Shown: positions 1 to 12,172 of the stretch, one piece after another
Numbering within the stretch: position 1 is the stretch's first letter
Layout: each line of letters opens with the position of its first letter
NCBI GenBank assembly: GCA_032871835.1
Contig: CM065295.1
Location: 39,306,360 to 39,370,359 of the forward strand
Length of the DNA: 64,000 nucleotides
Source of the DNA: Dipteronia dyeriana
Lineage: Eukaryota; Streptophyta; Magnoliopsida; Sapindales; Sapindaceae
Direction: 5' to 3'
The notes under the pieces: model-generated
What the model was told of the DNA's origin: nothing
The model's database searches: none
What the model saw: the letters and a program-made list of their open reading frames with translations, nothing else
Position numbers and translations under genes: made by a program

Positions 1-1265
1 AACAAACCACAAGATGATATCAAAATCACCCTAGTCATGCTTCTTAATCAAATAGCATCAATCAAAAAGAAGATCTAAGAAGAAAACTATGAAGAAGATG
101 ATTTTACCAACAAGGATGAAAATCACGAACTGAAGCTCTGATCGCAACAAAAAATCTAGACATCCTTTGGTTCTAAAAATGCTTGGGGTTTGTAGAAATC
201 TTCAAGACACTCGAAATCGGTTTTTGAATCAAGTGATTTGGACAAGAAATGAAGAAGTTATCACAAAAACAAAAATCAAAATGTTGAGAGAAATTATGCA
301 CTTGTTCTTCAAATTCGTTTTTCTCAACTTTTCTTATGAATGAGAGGGAATGAGAGGTTTTAAAGAGAAACAAACCAAATGACCATTTTGCCCTCATGCC
401 TTAGTGCCTCCCTAAGATGGCGCATGTGCATCTCAGGGCAGCAAGGCTTTGGGGCCGAGATGGCCACACGCAATCTCGGGAAGGTGCCAAGTGATGGCTT
501 GTGCCATCGCACCTCTTCCCTTGCGTTCCTCTCGCTTTCTTCGACCGTTCTTTGGCCTCCAAACTCTGAATTCGAATCCGTTTCAAGATTACGAACTGGG
601 ACTCCCTCACGGACATGGAAAGATAAGATACTCAACCCAAAAAATAAGAATTCAACTCAATATATGAATACGAATACAATGTATGCAACATGAGTTGAAA
701 GTATAGTATCTTTTGACTTAGAACTTGAAATCAATATTCTGAGTAACCGAAATGACCGGAACTCAATCATGGATAAACTAAGGCTAAAATCAAGTTCAAG
801 ATCAAATTTTATACAAACATATAAACAAACAAACACATTTCACATAAGAATGCAAACTACATAGAGATAGTCTCCAATCATGCATTTTCCAAAACATGTT
901 ACTTTCATACCAATGCATGAGCATTCAACTTCAAATGTGTGAAAGTGTTATACCAAATGATGCGCTACGATACAGAGATAGAAATGTATGAATTGTGTGT
1001 GTGTGCACATTTAATGATGCACAACTAAGCAGGGACACATATGAATGAATTGTGTGTGTGTGTGCGTTTATGCCTTGCAAGAGGAAGAAGAATCTCGATA
1101 CCTTAGCATCCAAGAATAGTACCAATCATCTTGAAGACGAACTTTGCATCATGAGAAGTTGTTTTTCTTCCTTGAAACTCTTATCATCACGAACCACTTA
1201 AGCAACTAAGCATTACAAAGATATGAAGTTTTGTTATGGAATCAAGCCAACACAAATCTAGAACC
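1..1265. other. LTR-like non-coding stretch, unassigned
   Basis: No credible gene is seen. The layout resembles, distantly and in reverse orientation, the long LTRs found later in the window: an AT-rich lead, a GC-rich block at about 385-560, then TG-rich simple repeats near 988-1070, ending just before recognisable copia coding sequence at about 1268. The short open frames across 360-690 lie in the GC-rich block on both strands and look like chance. This may be a diverged LTR of a related family, but no terminal TG/CA pair or target duplication was identified. Confidence 0.3.
988..1070. repeat. Two (TG)n tracts in a short duplicated context
   Basis: A GAATTGTGTGTGTG-type word occurs twice, about 60 bases apart, each time following an ATATGAAT- or TGTATGAATT-like lead. 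This is a local duplication plus dinucleotide slippage. A similar TG-rich tract sits at the equivalent place near 4505-4530 and 41370-41386 in the long LTR family. Confidence 0.6.
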
Positions 1266-1267
1266 TA

Positions 1268-2465
1268 ACAGGTTATACCCAAAAAGAGAGGGTCTATTAT
1301 GAAGAGACCTTCCGGTAGCTATGTTTAAGTCCATTAGAATTCTCTTGTCCATTGGAATTCTCTTATCCATTTGTACCTATTTCGATTATGAAATTTAGCA
1401 AATGGACATCAAGACTATAGTTTTGAATGACAATCTTGATGAAAGCATCTATATGATACAACCAAAGGAATTCATGTCCTAGGATCAATAGCAAAAGGTT
1501 TGCAAGTTGTAAAGGTCCATTTATGGACTGAAACTTGCATCTAGATCTTGGAACATTAGGTTAGATAATGCTATCAAAACCTATGGCTTTGAGCAAAACA
1601 TCGATGAGTCTTATGTTTACAAGTGTATCTTTAACAAGAAAGTAGTTTTCTTAATCTGATACATAGATGATATCCTACTCATTGGGAATGACGTAGGGTT
1701 ATTGTCGGAAGTAAAGGGCTGGTTGGCTAGCCAATTCTAAATGAAAGATTTGGGAGAGGCGGGTTATATTCTAGGGATGCAACTAATTAGGGATCATAAG
1801 AACAAACTCTTATCATTGTCTTAGGCATATTATATCGATAAGGTACTTGTTCATTTTTCATTGTAGAACTCTAAGAAAGGTAACTTACCTTCTAGGCTTG
1901 GAGTTCACTTGTCTAAGGAATAGTGTCCTAAGCAACATCAAGAAGTTGAGGATATAAGACATGTTCCCCATGCATCTATAGTTAATAGTCTTATATATGT
2001 TATGTTATGCACGAGACCTGACATCTGCTTTACAGTGGGAGTAACCAGTAGGTTTCAGTCCAACCCAGGATTGGATCATTGGGCTGTAGTAAAGGCATTT
2101 CTCAAGCATATTTAGAGAACGATAAACTATATGCTAGTATATTCATAGTAGGATTTGATCCCGTTAGGATATACAGACTCTGATTTTCACTTAGATAGGA
2201 TTTAAAAAATCCACGTCTAGATAACTTTTTACCCTTTTGTGGTGGAGCCATAGTATGAAGGAGTGTTAAACAATCATGTATTACTGACTCCACCATGGAA
2301 ACCGAATATGTAGCAACTTGTAAAGCAACTAAAGAGATTGTTGGCTCTATAAATTCTTGATTGATCTGGAAGTTGTTCCAGATCTGTATAATCCTATCAC
2401 ACTTTATTGTGATAGCAGTGTTGCTGTGGCTAATTCCAAAGAACCAAAAAGTCACAAGAGAAGGC
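1268..2465 (+). pseudogene. Ty1/copia reverse transcriptase and RNase H remnant
   Basis: Read through stops and a frameshift, the plus strand gives copia Pol in the expected order. It starts with an EETF..VAMFKSIRILLSI-like segment, then IYGLKLASRSWN, the catalytic YIDDILLIGND at about 1660-1690, MKDLGEAGYILGMQL, then RNase H words including YTDSDFH, KQSCITDSTMETEYVA and NSKEPKSHKR. The YIDD catalytic pair is still readable. At least six in-frame stops are present (for example before YIDDILL, in the LAS..F.MKDL segment and before AYYIDK), so it cannot encode a working enzyme. Homology breaks exactly at 2465/2466, where the LTR of another element begins, so the pol was interrupted by that insertion. 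Confidence 0.85.
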
Positions 2466-4698
2466 TGAAAGTTCCCTAATAAGTGCGTGTGTCTAATAAC
2501 CTTAGGGGGGGATAGGTTTTAATCAAGTTAATTACCAAATTTTCTTGATTAGTCAATATTCAAAATTCACCCAATAAAACAAACTTATAACATCAAGTGT
2601 AAAGTGCAAAAATATAAATAACACAAGATGTATACGTGGAAACCCTCCAAATGGGAAAATCCACGGATTGTTAAGTGCGCCACACTCGATCGCATAAATA
2701 CACTATATGAGAAAAATGTTACACCCTCAAGTGATACTCGGACTCTCACTCTCGACAACCTCAGGCTATGGCCACTACCACTCACCACTCTTAGTTCAAT
2801 CCCTAGTGATATCCCCTGATCCACTACTCTTGGCGTGAGCACCTCCTACTCTACCCCTCAGGCCTTTTACAGTGGATACCCGACCAATTGCTTGCCAACC
2901 CACCCTTGGTTGCAAGGCTTCTCTTACTTGTGTAACTTCACACTGAAGCCATAAAACTTTGACTCAATGAAGAGTATATGGTCTAAGTGTATATATGACA
3001 TTATGCTCAAATGCAATTATGTGTAAGACCAAACACAAAATGCTTAACTAGATGTAGATAATGAAATTAAACATCCTAGTTATCAAACAATGCCTACATG
3101 CCCATACAAAGGACTTAATTAGATGTGTAGATAAAATCTAACAACCTAATTGCCAATAAAAGTCTAACCAACACAAGTTGTCAACAACAAACAATTAAGG
3201 GCAATTTTGCAATCAATAAATGCAATTAATGAGGCATAAGCAATAATGTCTCAATGATGCAATACATAAAGACTTAACTAGATATGAATATGCAATATTA
3301 CAATCTAGTTATCAAACAAAGCCACTTCAACATATGTTGTCATTAATATTGACATGGTCATTAATGCAATCATCAAAATGCAATTAATATGACCTAATTA
3401 GCTAGAGGGAAAATATGTTCTAAATGCTAGCTATCAACCAACAAACCCAATCATGTTATAACTCATCAATAAATGCATTCAACACAAGATTTTAACAAAT
3501 CATATGCATAAAAATGAATTCTTGAACAATAAGAACAATAAATGAAGATGAGATGTTTGTTCTTACTTACCAAGTCAAGATTGATGAAGACCCATGTGTG
3601 ATTAATGCAATGGATGCATGGGTTTTTGATTTGGAGAGTTACGGAACCACTATTGGAGCTTCTCTCTCAAAGAAAATACTTTCTCAAACTAAAACATGGT
3701 TTGGAAGCTCTGAAAAACGAGTGAGGAAGAAGATGACATATAAATATGAGCCCCAGAAAAAAAACTACATCATTTTGAAAAATGCCCAAAATTTACTAAG
3801 TGCGCTGGTCTACAAGCGCCATACCAACGCACACCTACTGTCCAAGGGGCGCTGGTGAGGGTGCTTGTGGACTGGCGCAGCCGCAACAGCTCAACAGCCT
3901 AAGATTCGAGCGACACAAAACTTGACCAAACGACATCCAAACCTTTCTTATAATATACCGTTGGAAAGGTATGGAAGTCTAATTTCTTCTCTAATTTACA
4001 AAACATGATTTGGATGTCTGTAGAAAACGTTATGATCATTTAAGTGACCAAAGGTTAGAAACGGACAACAACAGAGATGGCCAGTTTTTGTGTTCGCTTT
4101 GGAGATTTCAAAACCAATCCAAACGGTCATGAAATATTACGAATAATATACCGTTAGAAAGGTATGAATGTCTAGTTTGTACATAAATTTTCAAAAATCA
4201 TTTTGAATCATTTTATAAAAAGATATGGTCACAAGACCATACAAAGGTCAGTTTTGAAAAACATTTAAATCATTGAAATACACTCTTTTGAAACTAGACA
4301 CCTTACTCCATATAACCAAACCAAGAGAAGAATGAGACCTTCTCATATGGTCACTCAACGCGCTAAAACAAGCACACCATCATGCAAGCGTGAACACAAC
4401 ACAATACCATACTTAAATCTATAAATGAAGTACAAGTGTGATTGTGAAGAGATGCACACATATAAACAATATTAATACAAATGCAAGATCAACAAAGCAT
4501 GCATGAGGTGTGTATGTGTGTGTGTGTGCACATAAACTCTTCAAGAGGTAAAGTCAACTGAATATACCTTTTGCTCTTGAAGTCATGGAGATGCTTGGAA
4601 GCTTGCCAATGAGGACCTAAGCTACCCATTACACAATCATCCCCAATGTGGTGTGGGTTGTCATGAAATAAGCCAATCATAAAATCAAGGTCCTTACA
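2466..4698 (-). repeat. Long LTR (3' LTR in element sense) of the gag-only family
   Basis: The stretch begins TGAAAGTTCC and ends GTCCTTACA, the reverse complement of the family termini TGTAAG...CTTTCA. It aligns by eye with 39351-41556 and, inverted, with 13864-15781 and 18735-20641. A diagnostic 2620-2930 segment carries the words GTATACGTGGAAACCCTCC and CTCACTCTCGACAACCTCAG. It holds a GC-rich block near 3790-3900. Because 4699 onward is the internal region of the same family, this is the 3' LTR of a minus-strand element rather than a solo LTR. The short open frame at 3553-3858 lies inside the LTR and is not considered a gene. Confidence 0.85.
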
Positions 4699-6256
4699 AT
4701 CTCCTCCTTTGGCTATTTCATGACAAAACAATCACTCACAAATAAATCCTCACAAAACAAAAATAAAGCTATTGTCCAAGAGATTAATTCTACATTACAA
4801 AGGAGATCCTACAATCTAAATCTTTAATATCTCCAATCTCTTTATAGAATTATCATTGTACCTACACACAATAGCAAGAAGCACTTTCCAAGAACAAGTA
4901 CATGTGAGGTGAACAAATATAAAACGTAATTGCACTCAATAAAGCAATATGAAAAAATGCATGTGCAATGCTCCCCCTAAATGGGTTACTCTCTTTCTTG
5001 ATCTCTCCCCAAAGCATAACCAATGCTCCCCCTATATTTCTCAAGACTTCTCCCTCTTTTTGTCATGAAATAGGCAAAGAAGCTCCCCTTATCGGGTTGC
5101 TTTAGCAAAGAGAGCTATTGGCACAATTAGAATGCATAATCATATAAACGAACTTTATGCAACATAAGTAATTAAGAGAGATTCAAGGAGTTTGATTTAA
5201 AGAAAAATGTGTGACAAGGATGCTTTGCAAGCAAGACATGTTGCATTCAAATCCAAAACAAATGGTATTTGGCAAAGCAAACATCAAAAGGGTTTCCAAA
5301 AGAATTCAAACCAATTTGTACCCTTTTGTCATAAACAAACAAGATATAGTTTCCAAAATTTTGAAAATAAAGCAACTATATCAATCCTTAAAGGAAAATC
5401 AAGACATGAGCGACTATTGCACTCTTTTTAATTTTTCCAAATAATTATCCGTATGATAGTAGTCTTGTTTCACCATTAAGAAAATAGAGAAGACTAATTT
5501 GGATATAAAATCCTTATTAATTGCATGGATACAAGATCCTTAATGATTAGTCCTCACATTTGCACTCACACACATTTGCATTAAAGCAATCAAACTCAAT
5601 TCATGCATATCATTTTAAAGCATGTCATTAAAAGCAAGTTCGCATGTCATGGAGATAAATTATAGGTCATTCAAATGTACTTTCCGAATTAAATCTCCTA
5701 GTCTAAAACTGCATGTTTGAACATAAATATGACATGGATTGCAAACAAAGCAATATGCACACTTATTAAAAGAAAACACATAAGCATGTGCAACCAAGAA
5801 TCTCAAGCAAATCATTTTGCACATAGCAAATCATGCAAGTTTGCTCTCTTTGCTTGAGCTCCTCAAATGTGGTCACATCCAACCAAGTCAATGGGAGGCA
5901 TGATCCCCTATAGACCTACCAAGTCCAAATGACCTAGTTGTATCTATGGGTGTCTCATGGGCACTAAGGCAAGCGAGTTAATTCTTTCTAACCCACCTAG
6001 GTTCCACTTTTACCTTTTTAGTGGTCAAAGACATTTTTCTAAGTTCCCTAGGTTCATGCAAGCTAGCCCTCTTTTTCAACCGTTTATCTTTTATGCTCTC
6101 TAACCTACACCTCTCAATATATTTAAAGCATTTTGGTCTTAAGTGACCAATCATACCACAAAAATGATAAGTAGGTACAAAGTAAGAATTTATACCATTG
6201 CATTGTAATCTCATCCGGGCATCGCCATGTTGATGAGGTTGTCTTTCAGTTGCTAG
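4699..6256 (-). mobile_element. 3' internal part of a minus-strand gag-only LTR element
   Basis: Directly abutting the LTR is a purine tract on the minus strand (GCCAAAGGAGGAGAT), the expected polypurine tract. Going further inward, the sequence matches the plus-strand copy at 17180-18734 in order: several GGGGGAG purine runs (4970-5100), a spacer with GCAAGTTTGC/TTGCTTGAG words, and the second zinc-knuckle gag segment at 5978-6214. No protease, integrase or reverse transcriptase coding lies between the knuckle and the polypurine tract, the same as in the plus copy. The copy is cut off at about 6256, and its 5' half and 5' LTR are absent. Confidence 0.75.
5978..6214 (-). pseudogene. Gag C-terminal zinc-knuckle segment
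   Basis: The 78-residue frame contains FVPTYHFCGMIGHLRPKC, a CCHC-type knuckle (C-x2-C-x4-H-x4-C) in which the first cysteine is tyrosine. It is followed by a basic stretch and EPRWVRKN, the short conserved word that in intact copia-type elements precedes the protease. Here a stop follows and pol is absent. It matches the plus-strand segment at 17186-17509, which has lost a different cysteine of the same knuckle. It is inferred to be a decayed nucleic-acid-binding part of Gag. Confidence 0.65.
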
Positions 6257-7220
6257 AGTGCAACCTTGGATTTTTAGTGGAATAACTCCGAGGTTAATAA
6301 TCTTGAAATATTAATTAAATAATTTAATTAATTCTTTCTAAGCATTATTAGAGCTCAAAACTGTGGGTCAATTATGTCCCCTTACTAGCCTGATTGATTA
6401 AAGGTATAAGGGTCACAAATAATTAGTTGGATTGTCCAATTAATTGTGTTATGAACGTGACACGTATTTATTCATGGATTAATTGAATAATGAGATTATT
6501 TAATTAATATATTAATAATTAAATTAATTAGATTATTAGATTATTTAATTAATGAATTAATAATTATGAATTATGAATTATGAATTAATTGGAGGTTGCA
6601 GGTTCAAATCACGACTGAGACAAAGATTAAAATAATTAGATTATTTTATTCTTTTCTTAGTCTAGTATTTAAGTTTAAATCAACTAAGGTTGTGTGGGAG
6701 TTAGTTTCCTATTTTACCTAGGACATTTAAATACTAATATCCTTTAATATATGGAAATGTATTTGGAAAATGATTTGTATCTAGTTTAAATATACATATA
6801 GATATATTTATAACACGGACACAAGAGACGAATGATGATTCTTTGAACCAAAAACATAAAAAGCAAAACCCTAGAAAGTCTAGGAAGATTTCGGATAAAG
6901 AAAGAAAGAAAAAATTCGTGCTTGTGGTGGTCGAATTTGCCATGAAGAAAAGAAGGAGTTATATTCTTCAAGCCTTTGCACATCCTCTTCTCAGTTCATG
7001 GAAGATTGTGACATGCCCACACATAGTTACCGGATCGCGGGACATAGCGAGGAAGACTTGGTGGTTCGTAATCGGAATAAATCTTAAAGAAACGAAGGAG
7101 TTAGCATCAAGGGTATGATCTAAATCCAACTTTATATATCTTTATATGTTTTATATGGTTTACAAGTTGCATAAGATTTTTAAAACCCCGTTCCTATTGC
7201 GCAACGTAAATACAGGTTCC
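6257..7220 (+). repeat. Candidate solo LTR, gypsy-like, boundaries uncertain
   Basis: The segment starts near TGCAACCTTGGATTTTTAG and ends near AAAACCCCGTTCC...GGTTCCTACA, an arrangement often seen at the ends of Ty3/gypsy LTRs in plants. It carries (TTAATTA)-rich AT sequence at 6300-6600 and a leader-like part around 6840-7110. It abuts the truncated end of the preceding element. No clean 5-bp target duplication was found, so the assignment is tentative. The 91-codon frame at 6843-7118 is lysine/arginine-rich and lies within this segment; I do not recognise it as a protein. Confidence 0.35.
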
Positions 7221-7507
7221 TACATAAAAGTGTTCTTATAAATATACGACAAAAACAACCACAACCATTCTAATGATAATCGTTTTCAATTTTCAACAAA
7301 TCATGAACACTAAAAAAAAAACCCAAATTCAATTTCACATACTCTGTCGTCGTCGCCACTCCGACCTCCACAAGATCTCTCTCATTCTCCAACTCCTTCT
7401 AGTTGATGAGTTATAACGACACGAATCAGAGCTGAGATATAATGTGAATTCAGATCTGATGGACACTATCCACCTGAGATGAATATTTGATCTCCATTTT
7501 TTATATA

Positions 7508-7557
<50 letters not shown>

Positions 7558-7608
7558 CCTTATCTACGTTTTTTGTTTTAAAAAAATATTAAAATTTGAG
7601 TTAAATAG
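7221..7608. other. Intergenic, AT-rich with (TA)n microsatellite
   Basis: No gene is supported. The stretch holds a run of about 45 bases of alternating TA at roughly 7511-7556 and an A9 tract near 7312. The frame covering the TA run encodes an artefactual isoleucine/tyrosine repeat. Confidence 0.6.
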
Positions 7609-8417
7609 CTACCAGGGGTATTTTAGTTTTTTTCTTTGGTTAAAACCTAGTCAACTGTTAATATGGATAGAAGTCAAGTCCCTTGTTTTTCAAAAATATA
7701 TCACTTTAGTCCATATGACCAAATTACAAATAGTCAACTTTAACTATATATAAAAGTACAATTTTACCCATTTTAAAATAATTTATTGAGTTTTAAAAAT
7801 AAATAATATTAAACTGGTTTACCAAAATAAATAAACAACAAAATTTTATTTTCTAAAAAAACAATAATTAAAAAAAAAAAAAAAAACTATTGGATTATGG
7901 AAAATATAAAGTTGAAATAACTAATAAATTAAACGTATTTAAAAAAATAAAATTATTTCAAAAAATAAGAATAATTTTTTTCTAAGTAAATGGATTCCAC
8001 CATTGGATTTGGATCAATCCAACGGTGGAGATCCATTTTTTTAAAAATTTATTTTTATTTTTTGAAATAGTTTCTATTTTTTAAAAAAAAAAATTATGAA
8101 AATACTTTCAATTTATTATTTTTTAAACTTTTTTTTAATTAATTTTTCTTCTTTTTTTAGAAAATATTTTGTTGTTTTTTATTTATTTTTATAAATTATT
8201 TTAATATTATTTATTTTTGAAACTCAATAAATTATTTTGACAAGGGTAAAATTATACTTTTATTTATATAGTTAGAATGACCATTAATATTTTGGTCAAA
8301 TGTCCTACTGTGATGTATTTTGAAAAAACAAAGGACTTAAATTGCTAATATAATAAAGAAGTTTAAACACGTGACATTTCACTAAAAAGTAAAGACTTTA
8401 GTGAAAGTACCTCTTAG
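7609..8417. mobile_element. Long foldback DNA element (MULE-type candidate)
   Basis: The left arm (about 7609-7990) and right arm (about 8020-8417) are imperfect inverted complements over several hundred bases. For example, CAAAAATAAATAATATTAAA-like and TTTATTGAGTTT words recur inverted at 7775-7815 and 8195-8235. The centre is a tighter hairpin of TGGATTCCACCATTGGAT against ATCCAACGGTGGAGATCC. The ends read CTACCAGGGGTA and, inverted, CTAAGAGGTACTTT. Flanks are GTTAAATAG and TATAAATAG, a possible 9-bp target duplication with two mismatches, which would fit a Mutator-like element. It has no coding capacity. Confidence 0.65.
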
Positions 8418-8439
8418 TATAAATAGACTTTTTTTTAAG

Positions 8440-8560
8440 GAAATAACCATTTAAAAATGGTTTAATGATTTATAGTTTTACTGTCCCAACTTTTATTTTC
8501 TAGTGATTTAACTACCATACGGACAAAAATACCCTAAACACTAACACAAAGTTTATTAAA
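8440..8560 (+). repeat. Left arm of a distant inverted repeat pair (MULE-like TIR)
   Basis: The stretch contains GGTTTAATGATTTATAG, ACTGTCCCAACTTTT and CCCTAAACACTAACAC. Its reverse complement is found at 12690-12815, with GTGTTAGTGTTTGAG, AAGTTGGTACAGTAGG and TAAATCATTAAACCAC. Arms of more than 100 bases at about 4.4 kb separation fit the long TIRs of Mutator-like elements. The interval includes the solo LTR at 8832-11034, so the element itself would be about 2.2 kb. Confidence 0.6.
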
Positions 8561-8831
8561 TTTTGTTTTCATTATAAATCATTATATCTTTCGGGCTTAA
8601 AGTCATCCATCTATACGAAAAATGGTGTTTTCAAACTTCACAACTAATGTATTTATTTTTTATGTAAATTGATTAACATGAAAATCAATATTTTTTTCAC
8701 TTTATTTTCTTCTCAAATTCAATTGTCTAGGTTGTGTTAACACCTTTTCTTCATAAAAATCTATTCTCTCTGTTGATTATCTTTTCTACACCTATTTGTT
8801 ATTTCAATTATTTTATATCAACTTTCATCAT

Positions 8832-11034
8832 TGAAAATTCCCTTAAAGCATGTGTCTAAATAACCTTAATCAAGTCAATTACCATTTTTTCTTGATTAGT
8901 CAATATAAAAGATTCACTCAACAAACAAACATACAAAATCAAGTGTAAACTGCGGAAATATAAACTACACTTTATATATACATGGAAACCCTCCAAATGG
9001 AAAAAAGCGTGGGTTATTCTGCTAGCCACACACGATCATAGAAATCAGCTATATGAATAAAAGGTTACACCCTTAAGTGATACTCAGACTCTCACTCTCG
9101 ACAACCTCAGGCTATAGACACTACCACTCGCCACTCTTGGTTCAATCCCTAGTGAATAGGTTTTAATCAAGTCAATTATCAATTTTTCTTGATTAGTCAA
9201 TATGAAAGATTCACCTAACAAACAAACATAAAAATCAAGTGTAAACTGTGGAAATATAAACAACACTTGATATATACGTGGAAACCCTCCAAATTGAAAA
9301 AACCATGGGTTATTCTGCTAGCCACACACGATCACAGAAATCTACTATATGAATAAAATGTTACACCCTCAAGTGATACTCAGACTCTCACTCTCGACAA
9401 CCTCAGGCTATAGACAGTACCACTCGCTACTCTTGGTTCAATCCCTAGTGATATCCCCTGATCCATTACTCTTTGCTTGAACACCACCTACTCTACCCCT
9501 CGGGGACTTTTACAGTGGCACTTGACCAATTTCTTGCCAACCCACTATTGGTTGCAAGACTTTACTTGCTTGTGCAACTTCAATGAATGCTAAGTGAACA
9601 ATCAATGAATGCTTAATGCAAGATATGTTAGACCAAACATACAATGCCTAACTAGATGTAAATAATGCAATACAACATCCTAGTTTTTATCAATGCCTAC
9701 ATGCCCATATATAAGGACTCAGTTAGATGTAGATAAACTCTAACAACCTAATTGTCAAATAAAGTCCAATCAACACAAGTTGTCACTCTATATGATTAAG
9801 GGCAATATATTTGCAATCAATGAGGCATAAACAAAGATGTCTAAATGCTATGCATAGAGACATAGCTAGAGGGCAAAATAGTCCTAAATTCTAGCTATTA
9901 ATAAAATCTAAACTCAACCGAAAATCAATGTCTCAAACATGTTAGAATTATCATTAAGCAAGGAGACATGCATTTAATCAACAAATTAATGCTAATCCTA
10001 GGCAAATATGTCATAAGAATAGAACAAGAGATTCTAGGGCATGTAGAGAATACCTAGTCAATGAAAACAAGAAGACCCATGCTTGAATAATGCTAGGAAG
10101 ATGCTAGATGCTCATAGGAAGGTGTTTGGTTAAGTAAAGATGTGTTCTTCGGATCTCTCTCTCTCTCTCTCTTGGAGTCAATTTCTCTCTCTAAAGAATG
10201 AATTTTAGAGCTCTAAAATGAATGGGGAAGAAGATGGGTTTTATATATAAGCCCTAGATGAAACTACAACTTAAGAAATGTTAAAAACAATTTTTGTGCA
10301 AAGTCGTTATACAGGTCACTCTATGTATGGCGACTATACATTGTTGACCTACTGGAATGTAAAACAACAAAAAGTCGCTCTACAAGTCGCTCTACGTAGG
10401 GCAACTGTACAACACCTACCTACTAGAATTGCACAAGACAGCGCATCAGCTCAATATTCAAGCACCCCAAACCATGACCAAACCACATGATCGGTATGGA
10501 TGTCTACTTTCTACTTTCTACTTCAATTTATGAAAAGAAGTTTTGATGTCTCTAGAAAGAGTTATAGATAAAAGAGTGACCAATGGTTAGAAAGGGATAT
10601 CAACAAAATGTCCAAACTCATGGTATAAGACCATGTGACCAAAAGCCAAAGCAAGAGAAGAATGTGACATTCTCAAATGGTCACTCAATGCGCTAAGACA
10701 AGTACACCATCATGCAAGTATGAAAACAACACAAACACACTATACAAAGCCACACTTAAATCAAGAAATGAAGTGCAAGTGTGATTATGAAAAGGATGCT
10801 CACAAATAAACAATTACAACACAAATGCAAGATGAACAAAACATGCATGAGGTATATTTGTGCACCTAAGTCTTTTCAAAGAGTTAAATTCAAGTAATTG
10901 TACATTTTGCTCTTAAAGTCATGGAGATGCTTGGAATCTTGTCAACGAGGACGTAAGCTACCCATTACATAATCATCCCTAATGTGGCGTGGTTTGTCAT
11001 GAAACAAGTCAATCACAAAATGAAAGTCCTTACA
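8832..11034 (-). repeat. Solo long LTR with internal tandem duplication
   Basis: It starts TGAAAATTCCC and ends AAAGTCCTTACA, the inverted family termini. The sequence after 11034 does not match the family internal region, so this is a solo LTR. The terminal 280-295 bp segment occurs twice in tandem (8871-9152 and 9153-9451), with the same words TTGATTAGTCAATAT, CTCGACAACCTCAGGCTATAG and TTGGTTCAATCCCTAGTG in each. The GC-rich block (about 10285-10450) differs from that of the sister LTRs. A (TC)n run lies near 10157-10173. The bordering 5-mers (ATCAT and CTTAT) do not match. Confidence 0.8.
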
Positions 11035-12172
11035 CTTATTTATTTTTTCTGGCTAAATCTTTGTAGAGAGCTTAGCTTGCATAGTGAATTAAAAAACTCG
11101 ATTATAAATCCCATATTTTTCAAGTTCCTCATCCAGATCAAGTCTGCCCCTATCTCCCTGGCTGAAGCATATTCTCCTCATCATACATCCACTTAGTCAT
11201 GAGTTCAACAGAAAAGCTTAGAAAGTTGAAAAGGTTATTAGATGTTGTACAGATGGGGTATCCATTCAAGTTAAAATAAGAAGAAGACCAAAATCAACAC
11301 CAATAATTCCTCACATTATTTAAACTAAAAAACAATTATCAACATATAACATTACAATATCCACGAACAAGACTAAGACACCAAAATCATCATCTACTAC
11401 TACCATTACAACAAGCAGAGAAGGTAATTATTTTTAATTCTTCTTTTGTTAAGTTAATCAACGGAAGCATGAGCTCTGAGGCTGTACTTGAAGACCTCAT
11501 GAGTGCGCTTAAGTTTGAATATGGGGTTGTACTTCCCAAATGTACCACCTTCCACCATTTTAATCGAAAGTGGATTTGTTAAAACAAGTACCAATAATCT
11601 TGCCACAACATGATTTGTGGTGGGAGGTCACCATGCCAAAAACTTATCTTAGCCATCCACATATAAAACCTTCGTAACAAGGGTCAAAGGTAGAAGAGCC
11701 AAGTATTTCCCTTTTCATGAATATAAAGCATTTTGATGGGCACAGTTAAAATTTATCTTCTTTCAATATTTTTTTTATTGACAATTCCAATCATTTATGA
11801 TGATTCACAGAATAAATATTTTTAGATTAAACAAATTTAGTGTAAAGAATAGTGTTAACCAAAATGAAATGTCAGAAGATAGTCAAATACATAGAACTTT
11901 AAATTGCCTAACAATAGCTTCAATTAGAACAATACATGCAAAAATTTAAGACATAGACATTCACTCACCCGTATACAAGCGAACATAAACACACGGTGAA
12001 CCTCTCAGAAGAAAAGCTTGGAGGAGTTGAATACTGTGACAGCTGAATTTGAGAAGAAAACAATGTGTAGATAAAAAAAATGATTATTATATAAATAAAT
12101 GAAGATAAAAAATAAAAATACAATATTTGTGAAGTTTGAAAACACTATTTTTCTTATAGATCGATGATTTAA
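11035..12172. other. Interior of the MULE-like element, no recognised gene
   Basis: Mostly AT-rich non-coding sequence. One small minus-strand frame, 11558 to 11454 (34 codons), reads GGTFGKYNPIFKLKRT and RAHASVD near its end. It looks more protein-like than its surroundings and might be a captured exon fragment, but I do not recognise it. The 67-codon frame at 12005-12208 minus is hydrophobic and low-complexity and is probably not a gene. Confidence 0.35.

Noticed and set aside
6843..7118. 91-codon basic frame as a gene
   Set aside because: It lies inside the candidate solo LTR, with no homology I recognise and no splice or promoter context.
7487..7753. 88-codon frame with an isoleucine/tyrosine run
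   Set aside because: It spans a (TA)n microsatellite and has no protein-like features outside the repeat.
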